From Candidatus Hydrogenedentota bacterium (GTDB taxonomy: Bacteria > Hydrogenedentota > Hydrogenedentia > Hydrogenedentales > SLHB01): 6,849 nt of DNA. Made by a program: the position numbers and the translations under genes. Below the pieces are notes generated by a model. That model had not been told where the DNA came from. It worked only from the letters and a program-made list of their open reading frames with translations, and ran no database searches. The stretch covers positions 1-6,849 of the forward strand of contig JAKJDA010000066.1 of the NCBI GenBank assembly GCA_022706165.1, given 5' to 3'. This document shows, in pieces, positions 1-6,336 of the stretch (the stretch's first letter is position 1; every line of letters begins with the position of its first letter).

Positions 1-722
1 TTTCGCCCGGATTGGGCTACCTCCGGTTCGATGATCAGGAGATTCGCGTCGTGGGTGATGATGCCGAGCAGGATGGCGCCGAGCGCGCGGTTGATTTTCA
101 CCGCGTAGTAGCGCGTCGAGGCGACGGGGTTGTGTTCGAGCGGATCGGCCACCGTCACTTCATGTTTTTTCTTGTCGTAGCCGCTGAGCACGACAAAATG
201 GCCCGCCGGCTCGCCGCGCACGTCGTCGTAGTCGCTGTTGACGCCGTATTCACGCGCCGTGCGGTACAGATACGTCGCGGAGAGACCGGTGAGAATCGGC
301 ACGCCCCTTTTTAGATAGCGCTGGATGAGGGCGGCGGTAAGGTCCTCAAAACGCAGTTTGCCGCCCAGCGCGAGAAATTCCAGATACCAGCGCGTGGCCT
401 GCCGGATGCGGGAAGGCTTTCCTGCTTCCGTCGCCTGCGCCCTGAGGCGGTCCGGGAGATTTCGCGCGAGGGGGTTGAACCAGGTCGGGTCGAACATGTG
501 CAGGTTGTACGTGTAGATGGTGGCCTTGTACCCCCGGCGCAAGGCATGGCAGGCAAGCAGCACCGCGAGGGTTCCGCCGCGCTTGAGTTGTGGCGTTTCC
601 GCAATAAGCTGCGGCAACGGCATGACATCGCCGTAATAACGATAGATGGCATGAAGGCACGTCGGCCCGCAGGTCACATCGTCCGGTTGCGGCAATATAT
701 CTAGCCAAAGACGCGTTTGCAT
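1..722 (-). CDS. C39-like papain-fold peptidase, cut by the left window edge
   Basis: The frame is open from an ATG at 722 to the window edge, giving 240 complete codons and no stop, so the C-terminus lies outside. The start is set by an in-frame TAG about 57 bases upstream with no other ATG or GTG between. No clear Shine-Dalgarno is visible. Seen: an N-terminal motif QPDDVTCGPTC with Gln12 (oxyanion hole) and Cys18 (nucleophile), later GHFVVLSGYD with His175, then VADPL with Asp193. This is the Cys-His-Asp order of C39 (bacteriocin leader-type) papain-fold peptidases. There is no signal peptide, membrane segment or ABC-transporter domain, so the protein is probably cytoplasmic, unlike true bacteriocin exporters. 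It resembles the Peptidase_C39_like (DUF3335) type that I recall beside RimK-like ATP-grasp ligases and GNAT proteins; this is from memory. The substrate is unknown. The peptidase fold is well supported; proteolytic activity is inferred. Confidence 0.85.
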   Translation of the reverse strand, partial: MQTRLWLDILPQPDDVTCGPTCLHAIYRYYGDVMPLPQLIAETPQLKRGGTLAVLLACHALRRGYKATIYTYNLHMFDPTWFNPLARNLPDRLRAQATEAGKPSRIRQATRWYLEFLALGGKLRFEDLTAALIQRYLKRGVPILTGLSATYLYRTAREYGVNSDYDDVRGEPAGHFVVLSGYDKKKHEVTVADPLEHNPVASTRYYAVKINRALGAILLGIITHDANLLIIEPEVAQSGR

Positions 723-760
723 GTTCGTAACAGCGCTGTTGATCCGGTATCGCCAGCCCG

Positions 761-789
761 ATTCTACGCCAGCCGCCTAGCGTTGGCAA
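761..789 (-). promoter_or_regulatory. Sigma-70-like promoter for the C39-like gene
   Basis: On the minus strand a TTGCCA box (784-789) lies 17 bases from a TAGAAT box (761-766). Each matches the consensus in five of six positions, and the spacing is optimal. Transcription would begin near 753-755, leaving a leader of about 30 bases before the ATG at 722. The location in the 103-base gap after mnmA suggests that the C39-like gene starts its own transcript. An 8-base repeat (CGCCAGCC on the plus strand, 751-758 and 767-774) flanks the -10 box, and a CAGCGCTG palindrome (731-738) sits in the leader. Either could be an operator, but both could be chance in G+C-rich DNA. Confidence 0.5.
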
Positions 790-825
790 ACGAACCAACC
801 GGGCCGAAGATGGCGCGTGCGGCGA

Positions 826-1923
826 TCATGCGCGGATATATGGGAACCCCTGTTTGATCCATCCTCCTCCGAGAACACGGTCGGCGCGATACAGAACGAC
901 GGCTTGTCCGGGCGTGACGGCCCGGAGAGGCGTCTCAAACAAGACGTCCGTTGTGGCGTCGGCCAAAACGGTGGCGCGTGCGGAAACCGGACGCTGACGA
1001 TAGCGCGTCTGGGCTTCGCACGCAAAGGCTTCTCCGGCTTCCGGCGCTCCAGCCTGCCACGCCATATCGGCCGCGCGAAGTCCCGCGACGTCCAGATCGA
1101 CGGGATTGGAGGACAGAACCACTTCGGCACGGTCGGGGCGAAGCGCGACCACGTACGCGCGCGCGCCCAGCCCGAAACCGAGACCGCGCCGCTGACCGAT
1201 GGTGTAGTGGTGGACGCCTTCGTGACGGCCAAGCACATGCCCGTGGATGTCGACAAACGCGCCTTCCAACGAATAGGCGCCGAATCGGAGCCGGAGGGAT
1301 TCGGCGAAACCTTCGCCGGGATTTTCGAAACACACGTCCTGACTTTCGGGTTTTTCGGCAGTGGGCAACGCATAGCGGCGCGCAAGTTCACGCACTTCCG
1401 GCTTTGTCATCGCGCCGAGCGGAAAGAGCGTTTGCGCGAGGTGACTTGGGGTGAGGGGGAAGAGAAAATACGATTGGTCTTTTTGCGCATCCACGCCCCG
1501 CGCGAGTGCAGGTCCCGCATCGGTCATGACAACGCGCGCATAGTGGCCCGTGGCGATGCGGTCCGCGCCGAGCGATCGTGCGCGCTCCAGCAGAACCCCC
1601 CACTTCAGGTGCAGGTTGCACATCACGCAGGGGTTCGGCGTGCGCCCCTGGGCGTATTCGTCCCACGAATAGCGCAGCACGCGCTCCTCAAACGCTTCGT
1701 GACAACTCAGGACGTAGTGCGCTATGCCCAAGTGCGACGCCGTGGCGCGCGCTGCGGCAATGCCATCGCCGCCACAACACTTCAGCGTGCTATTGCCGTC
1801 ATTGCAGGGCCGGAGTTGCAGCGTCGCGCCGATCACATCATGGCCCTGCTCCAACAACAGCGCCGCGACAACGCTTGAATCGACGCCGCCGCTCATCGCG
1901 ACGACCACCCGTCCATGGTTCAT
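826..1923 (-). CDS. mnmA: tRNA-specific 2-thiouridylase MnmA
   Basis: This 365-residue cytoplasmic enzyme adenylates U34 in the wobble position of tRNA Lys, Glu and Gln and replaces its O2 with sulfur, giving s2U34. Length is normal for the family. The PP-loop ATP motif SGGVDSS is at residues 11-17, RTPNPCVMCN at 94-103, ATGHYAR at 124-130, SQDVCF at 194-199, and the C-terminal barrel has RYRQ at 307-310 and TPGQ at 337-340. Cys102 and Cys198 match the two catalytic cysteines of E. coli MnmA (102 and 199). Residue 99, Asp in E. coli, is Cys here, giving CxxC. The ATG at 1923 is chosen over a longer open frame because the PP-loop then sits at the usual place and a GGGAGG lies 7 bases upstream. 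The ATG overlaps the stop of the upstream desulfurase by four bases, so translation is probably coupled. Confidence 0.97.
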   Translation of the reverse strand: MNHGRVVVAMSGGVDSSVVAALLLEQGHDVIGATLQLRPCNDGNSTLKCCGGDGIAAARATASHLGIAHYVLSCHEAFEERVLRYSWDEYAQGRTPNPCVMCNLHLKWGVLLERARSLGADRIATGHYARVVMTDAGPALARGVDAQKDQSYFLFPLTPSHLAQTLFPLGAMTKPEVRELARRYALPTAEKPESQDVCFENPGEGFAESLRLRFGAYSLEGAFVDIHGHVLGRHEGVHHYTIGQRRGLGFGLGARAYVVALRPDRAEVVLSSNPVDLDVAGLRAADMAWQAGAPEAGEAFACEAQTRYRQRPVSARATVLADATTDVLFETPLRAVTPGQAVVLYRADRVLGGGWIKQGFPYIRA

Positions 1924-3062
1924 TGCCGCGCCTCCCGCAATCGTGCCATCACCCGCACAAGCGCTTCGACGGTCGTGCGTACGTCTGTTTGCGTATTGGT
2001 CTTGCCGAAGGAGAAGCGGACGGCGCTGCGCGCCTGTTCGGGCGTCTGACCCATTGCCCGAAGCACATGCGACGGCTCGCGCGACGCGCTTGTGCATGCG
2101 GAACCGGCGCTCACCGCAATGCCCTCGAGATCGAGCGCCATAACAACCATGTCGGCCTCGACGCCGTCGAAACGGATGCTCGATGTATTCGGCAGACGCG
2201 CGGCGTCGCGCGCATTGACAGAGGCCCCGCCGATACGCGCAAGAACTTCGGTCTCCAGGCGATCGCGCAGGCCGTGCACAGCATCAGCGTCGGTTGTCAG
2301 GCTTGTTGCGGCCCGCTCGCACGCGACGCCAAAGCCGACAATGCCCGCGACATTTTCGGTGCCGGCGCGTCGTCCGTCTTCGTGTCGGCCCCCGCGCAAA
2401 AGCGGAGTAAACGGCGTTTCGCGACGAACGTACAACGCCCCAACGCCTTTGGGGCCGTAGAGCTTGTGGGCGCTGAGGGAAAGCAGATCGACCTGTAGTT
2501 GCTTGACGTCGATAGGCACACGGCCCGCCGCTTGAATCGCATCCGTGTGCACGATGCCGCCGTGCGCATGGGCGAGGTCGACGACTTCGCGCAGAGGTTG
2601 CAGCGCGCCGGTGTCATGGTTTGCGAGCATGACGGAAACCAAAAACGAAGCGTGGGGGAAAAGCGCGTCGAGAGATTCCCGTTCCAAACATCCGTTTCCA
2701 TCCACGGGCGCCCGCCGCACGCCTGCCCCGCGAGACGCCAGATGTTCTGCCGGCCCCAGCACCGCGAGGTGTTCGACTGCGCTGACAACAAGCGTAGACG
2801 CCGAAATCCCCATCATGCCGCCCACAAGCGCCGCGTTGGTTGACTCCGTGCCGCCGCCGGTAAACACGATCTCATCGGGCTCGGCGTTGATGAGCGCGGC
2901 AACCTGGCGCCGGGCCCGGTCTATGGCAACGCGCGCCTCGCGTCCCCAGGCGTGCACGCTCGACGGATTTCCGAAGGAATCCCTCAAATAGGGCAACATC
3001 GCCTCGAGCGCCGCCGAATCGACCGGCGTCGTCGCGTTATGGTCAAGATAAATCCGGGACAT
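1920..3062 (-). CDS. Cysteine desulfurase, NifS/IscS type (sulfur donor for MnmA)
   Basis: This 380-residue PLP enzyme converts L-cysteine to alanine and holds the sulfur as a persulfide on an active-site Cys. Seen: YLDHNATTP at residues 5-13, the phosphate-binding GGGTEST at 69-75, His98 in the VEHLAV motif, Asp174 and Gln177 in HTDAIQAAG, the PLP lysine Lys200 in SAHKLYGPKG, RAGTEN at 232-237 and Cys323 in SAGSACTSAS. These match E. coli IscS His104, Asp180, Gln183, Lys206 and Cys328. The class I loop with ACTS, not a SufS-type short loop, places it with IscS/NifS. Residue 149, Asn155 in IscS, is His. The ATG at 3062 is chosen because YLDHNATTP must lie at the N-terminus; a weak AGGG (3067-3070) lies 4 bases upstream. 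It overlaps mnmA by four bases (ATGA), so it is probably the dedicated sulfur donor, like YrvO in Bacillus. No iscU, iscA or iscR is visible. Confidence 0.95.
   Translation of the reverse strand: MSRIYLDHNATTPVDSAALEAMLPYLRDSFGNPSSVHAWGREARVAIDRARRQVAALINAEPDEIVFTGGGTESTNAALVGGMMGISASTLVVSAVEHLAVLGPAEHLASRGAGVRRAPVDGNGCLERESLDALFPHASFLVSVMLANHDTGALQPLREVVDLAHAHGGIVHTDAIQAAGRVPIDVKQLQVDLLSLSAHKLYGPKGVGALYVRRETPFTPLLRGGRHEDGRRAGTENVAGIVGFGVACERAATSLTTDADAVHGLRDRLETEVLARIGGASVNARDAARLPNTSSIRFDGVEADMVVMALDLEGIAVSAGSACTSASREPSHVLRAMGQTPEQARSAVRFSFGKTNTQTDVRTTVEALVRVMARLREARQ
1931..1936 (-). promoter_or_regulatory. Ribosome binding site of mnmA
   Basis: GGGAGG on the minus strand, 7 bases before the ATG at 1923. 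It lies inside the last codons of the desulfurase gene and fixes the mnmA start at the ATGA overlap. Confidence 0.75.
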
Positions 3063-3115
3063 CGCGCCCTGTTGACGTTCTCGATTCCGCCGCAATTCCG
3101 GCGAGTCGGTTGCAA

Positions 3116-6100
3116 TCAAAAAACGCACACATGGGATAGAATGCGCGATTGTTCCCGCTCGAACGCCTGCACAGAGCCGTCGTGCGTGGCAAATACAAAC
3201 ACCATCGTAGACGGGCCGCGGAGTTTCTTGCCGGGACCAAGCTCTTTGTTGAACGCGCTCCACAGCCCCAGCGAAAGCGGATCGGAATCGCCGACCAGCG
3301 CGGATCCCGCCATCGAACTATTCGGGGCTGACACGAAACCTATCCCTCGGCAGGCATCCTCGTTCCACAACAAGGCCCCTGCTCCCGTCAGGTAGCGCCA
3401 GGGGTGGGCGTCTCGGATCAACGGAACGCCATACGTGAACATGCTGTTAAGACGCCAGGGGCGAGTGTCGGCATTGCGCACCCAGAGACACTGCGTCGCG
3501 ATCCAGGAATCGTCCTGCTTGGGGGCCCAAACGCGCCACGCGCCTTGGTACGCGCAGATGCGTCCGTCCGCGGAGGCTTCTTTCTCCAGGACGAAATCGA
3601 TGACCTGCACGCGCTCATTCTCGCCAAAGGCCAGACTCACCAAGCGGTCGGCTGCGGGCCAGGTTTCGCCTCCGCCAGGGAAGACTTGATGGACATACCC
3701 TCCAAGTTCGACGAAGGGGACGCCGTCCATTGCAATCCGGAGGCCGGTCCCGCCGGCAGAGGCTTCGAGGCGCAGTGGGCCGCTTTCAATCATGAGGCCC
3801 TTGGCAAGGGCGACGGGCTCCATCGTCGGCGCTTTCGAGAGCCAGTCCACTACCTTCGGTTCAGGCAACTGAAACGAAAACGAACGGGCGCGAACCTTGT
3901 TCCTGGGCTTTTTCGACGCGGGCAGGGTTTTCCGGAAGTCATCCCGATACAATCCGATTTTTTCGACGGGGATGGGCTTGAATCCCTGGGCGTACGCCGG
4001 TGAATCGTCCCGCAGGCGGTAATCATCGCGGGCGGCATCGACAAACAGCGGATCCGCCACGACGGAGTGTGCGTCCTGTCCGGTTTCTTGCCATTCCTCC
4101 CAGGATATTTTCTGTATGGTATTTCCATTGTACACGCCGTGATTCACGCGGATTGGCTTGCCGTAATGGTGGATCGTGTTGTAATCGAAAACGGACGTCT
4201 CGTCGTCGTACCAGATGAGAGAATACACAACGGCCGAACCGGGCCTTTTCTCCGCGCTCTCCGGCCCGGAAAAATCGTCAGACCTATACGTCGCGATGTT
4301 GCGTAGAAAACGATTGCCCGCAGGCCGCCACGGATCATCCCCCATCGTCAACAGTTCGGGATAGCGAGTCGCGTACGGCGGCTCCTGGTAGTTCACCTCG
4401 TTGAGGCCGTCGAACATGGTCTTGCTGAGTTGAGTTTTCCACCATTCGGAATTGCGGGCGTCGGTGTAGTAGGCCGGAATGCAGTCCACAAACACGTTGT
4501 TCTCGAACACGTTGTCGCGCCCGCCGCCCACCAATGCGCCCGCCAACGGCACGCGATAGACGATGTTTCCGAACACGGTCGTGCCGCTGGCCAGGTCGTC
4601 GAGGTAGATGCCAAACGTCCCGGCGGGAGATTCATATACATAGCGTCCGTTGGGCTGCGGCTGCCAGATGTTCTTCAGGCCAAACCCGTAGATATCGTGG
4701 AAAATGTTGTAGCGGATGATGTTCCCGCGCTGGGTCCAATTGCGGCCCATGTAGTAGGCCCCGTTGTCGGCGCCGGCCTTGTTCACGTGGTGGATGTCGT
4801 TGTATTCGACAATGTTGTCGTTGCCGCCGAGCATGATCGCGATGTGGGGCGCATCGTGGATCAGGTTATGCGCCACGCGCATGCCCACGCCCGAAATCAA
4901 AATGCCCGGCTCGTAGGTCTTGTGGACTTGCCCAATGCCGTGTATATGATTGTTCTCAACAACGTTCTCGCTGGATTCCAGCGTTTTTCTGTCGCCGCCT
5001 TGGATAAACACGCCGCCGCGTCCGGTCCCGGAGATATCGTTGCTTACAATGGATATGCGATGGCCGTTTGCGACATGGATGCCGAAACCGCCCGTATTTT
5101 TGATCGTGTTCCCGGCGACGTTGATGTCGTGGCAGTCGCGGAGGGAGACGGCGTGCTCCTCCGTCGCTTCCATCGAGAGACGCTCAATCGTCACGTAGGC
5201 CGCATGGTCAAACAAGAACAGGTTTTTGATTCGCGGCGCCACGACTTCTCTTGGCGCCCCTTTCTTTTCGGGCTGAAAATAAAGGATGCCGGTGCGCGGG
5301 TCGGCGTGCCATTCGCGGGGAGCGTCCAATTCTTCAAACACATTTTGGAAGAAGAAACGGCGTCCTTGGCCGACAGGATAGGCAAATTGCTGGTCTAGCG
5401 TGACGGTGCGCGTCGTCAGATCGATTGCCGAGATCGACGCGATCGTATGTATCCAGTTATAACTGGGCCAGATCGACGCCTGCGCGTCTTCAGGATGTTT
5501 CCACCGGGCGGGCCTATCGCCTTGATAGCGGAACGCGGAACGCGAGGAAGAATCCGGCGCCGTCGCGGCGACGTAGGCCCACTCGCCGTCAGGCATCCAG
5601 CCCTTCTTCTCGTTGGGCCAACGCGCTAGCGTCTGGCGTACGCCGTCACAGAAGAGCGCCTTCATCGACGATGCCGCAAGCCCCGATCGCCGCAGATCGC
5701 TCTGCCAGATTTTCGCTGTATAGGGCGTCCAATCGGAAATCCGGACGCCGCCAAAGAGGCGGACCGTTTCGGCCTCGTATGGCCGAATGACGAGCGGGCG
5801 TTCCGATGTGCCGGAGATTTCCGCATCGATGACGATGGCCTCTGGGACGAAGTATTCGCCGCCCCGCAGGTAGATGACCGCCGGCTCCTGGAGTTCGCAC
5901 GGTCGCGCCCCAGGCTCGCGCAGTCGCGCAACGGCGCGGTGGATCGTAGCATAAGGGCCATCCGTGCCTGTCGCGTTGGGCGCAGGCAGCGCCCCCGACC
6001 ATGCGTCGTTGCCCGAGGGCGCCACGTAAAAGGCGACCTCCGCGCGACTCGGAGCCGGAACCGCCAACAGGATCGTGGCCGTCCCCAGAGCAAACATCAC

Positions 6101-6127
6101 GCCAGAAAAGCGGCCCGCAATTTTCAT
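3116..6127 (-). CDS. Secreted right-handed parallel beta-helix protein, GH141-like
   Basis: This protein has 1003 residues. Residues 1-29 form a signal peptide (basic MKIAGR, hydrophobic core at about 9-25, SRA before the cut), so it is exported. Residues 32-70 (FYVAPSGNDAWSG, then DGPYATI) are the usual start of secreted pectate-lyase-like proteins. At about 85-300 come YLRGGEY, FGGVRISDW, DGVRQTLARWPNE and TGILYF, the pattern of GH141-like proteins with their insertion domain. At about 300-560 are Asn-rich beta-helix turns (GNTI, SNDI, ENNHI, EYNDI, RYNIF, ENNVF) and the motif FGIYLDDLASG (505-515); more turns with ADPLFVD follow to about 715. Residues 770-1003 form a Trp-rich, probably beta-sandwich region that I cannot assign. 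It likely acts on a polysaccharide outside the cytoplasm; GH141 includes fucosidases and xylanases, but the substrate cannot be read here. The ATG at 6127 is chosen for the signal peptide and a G-rich ribosome site. Confidence 0.88.
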   Translation of the reverse strand: MKIAGRFSGVMFALGTATILLAVPAPSRAEVAFYVAPSGNDAWSGALPAPNATGTDGPYATIHRAVARLREPGARPCELQEPAVIYLRGGEYFVPEAIVIDAEISGTSERPLVIRPYEAETVRLFGGVRISDWTPYTAKIWQSDLRRSGLAASSMKALFCDGVRQTLARWPNEKKGWMPDGEWAYVAATAPDSSSRSAFRYQGDRPARWKHPEDAQASIWPSYNWIHTIASISAIDLTTRTVTLDQQFAYPVGQGRRFFFQNVFEELDAPREWHADPRTGILYFQPEKKGAPREVVAPRIKNLFLFDHAAYVTIERLSMEATEEHAVSLRDCHDINVAGNTIKNTGGFGIHVANGHRISIVSNDISGTGRGGVFIQGGDRKTLESSENVVENNHIHGIGQVHKTYEPGILISGVGMRVAHNLIHDAPHIAIMLGGNDNIVEYNDIHHVNKAGADNGAYYMGRNWTQRGNIIRYNIFHDIYGFGLKNIWQPQPNGRYVYESPAGTFGIYLDDLASGTTVFGNIVYRVPLAGALVGGGRDNVFENNVFVDCIPAYYTDARNSEWWKTQLSKTMFDGLNEVNYQEPPYATRYPELLTMGDDPWRPAGNRFLRNIATYRSDDFSGPESAEKRPGSAVVYSLIWYDDETSVFDYNTIHHYGKPIRVNHGVYNGNTIQKISWEEWQETGQDAHSVVADPLFVDAARDDYRLRDDSPAYAQGFKPIPVEKIGLYRDDFRKTLPASKKPRNKVRARSFSFQLPEPKVVDWLSKAPTMEPVALAKGLMIESGPLRLEASAGGTGLRIAMDGVPFVELGGYVHQVFPGGGETWPAADRLVSLAFGENERVQVIDFVLEKEASADGRICAYQGAWRVWAPKQDDSWIATQCLWVRNADTRPWRLNSMFTYGVPLIRDAHPWRYLTGAGALLWNEDACRGIGFVSAPNSSMAGSALVGDSDPLSLGLWSAFNKELGPGKKLRGPSTMVFVFATHDGSVQAFEREQSRILSHVCVF
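3118..3147 (-). terminator. Possible intrinsic terminator overlapping the end of the beta-helix gene
   Basis: On the minus strand CGCGCA (3142-3147) can pair with TGTGCG (3124-3129) through six pairs, one of them G-U. A 12-base loop separates them, and six T residues (3118-3123) follow directly. The T-tract ends in the stop codon of the beta-helix gene. The loop is long and the stem short, so termination may be partial or absent. If real, it would part the beta-helix gene from the desulfurase-mnmA pair 53 bases downstream, which would then need its own promoter; I could not identify a good one. Confidence 0.3.
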
Positions 6128-6133
6128 GATCCA

Positions 6134-6140
6134 CCCCCCT
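6134..6140 (-). promoter_or_regulatory. Ribosome binding site of the beta-helix gene
   Basis: AGGGGGG on the minus strand, 6 bases before the ATG at 6127. It is not a perfect Shine-Dalgarno, but it is the only purine-rich stretch nearby. It supports this start over upstream in-frame ATGs in an open stretch that reaches 6376 and would overlap the preceding gene. Confidence 0.55.
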
Positions 6141-6151
6141 ACGGTGACGAC

Positions 6152-6179
6152 GTTAACGGCAAGAGTCACTTTGCCTAAC
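6152..6179. repeat. Imperfect inverted repeat, possible operator
   Basis: Plus-strand GTTA-AC-GGCAA (6152-6162) and TTGCC-TAAC (6171-6179) are inverted copies, with a two-base bulge in one arm and an eight-base spacer. The repeat lies 25 to 52 bases ahead of the beta-helix start codon. That is a common place for a regulator site or a leader hairpin of a carbohydrate-use gene. No regulator gene is in the window, so the role is only a guess. Confidence 0.25.
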
Positions 6180-6336
6180 GGGGGAATGGATTGCAAGCTT
6201 GCTTCACCGCAGACGCTTGGAGCGCGATCGCGTCTCGCTGCGTGGAGCCAACGCGCGACGAGGGCGCCGCCGCGAACGTAGCGCATGCCATGCGAAACGC
6301 CGTTTCCCATCCACCAACTACGCCATGGTCCGCTTT

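Larger units (their letters stand above)
6128..6336. other. 209-base intergenic region with several dyad symmetries
   Basis: I see no gene in this gap between the membrane protein and the beta-helix gene. The frame of the beta-helix gene stays open through it to 6376, but that stretch has no recognisable protein content. It contains the palindromes GCAAGCTTGC (6193-6202), CGCGATCGCG (6223-6232) and CGCATG-C-CATGCG (6282-6294), a short hairpin GAAAC-GCC-GTTTC (6294-6306), and an imperfect inverted repeat at 6152-6179. No convincing -35/-10 pair was found, although the beta-helix gene probably has its promoter here. No T-tract terminator is visible after the stop at 6337. Confidence 0.5.

Noticed and set aside
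346..798. A 150-codon minus-strand frame (and another at 311-652) near the left edge
   Set aside because: Both are out of frame with the C39-like gene, whose translation holds the full catalytic motifs; these translations have none.
782..799. GTTGG/CCAAC hairpin after mnmA as a terminator
   Set aside because: The stem has only five pairs, the loop is eight bases, and no T-tract follows. It also overlaps the promoter -35 box.
817..1878. A 353-codon plus-strand open frame opposite mnmA
   Set aside because: It is antisense to an unmistakable mnmA, its translation is Arg/Ala/Gly-rich without motifs, and such frames are expected opposite G+C-rich genes.
1924..2097. An N-terminal extension of MnmA
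   Set aside because: It would lie wholly inside the desulfurase gene. The ATG at 1923 has a good Shine-Dalgarno and places the PP-loop correctly.
3072..3115. CGCCG-GAATTG-CGGCG hairpin in the gap before the desulfurase gene
   Set aside because: A short five-pair stem with no T-tract and no clear regulatory pattern. I could not tell it from chance.
3063..3263. An N-terminal extension of the desulfurase
   Set aside because: It overlaps the beta-helix gene, and the family starts just before YLDHNATTP.
4430..5398. A 322-codon plus-strand open frame opposite the beta-helix gene
   Set aside because: It mirrors the codon bias of the gene beneath it. Its Val/Asp-rich repetitive look comes from reverse reading of the beta-helix Asn/Ile turns.
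6224..6231. GCGATCGC as the cyanobacterial HIP1 repeat
   Set aside because: I found only two copies in the window (here and near 2262), far too few for HIP1-rich genomes and expected in G+C-rich DNA.
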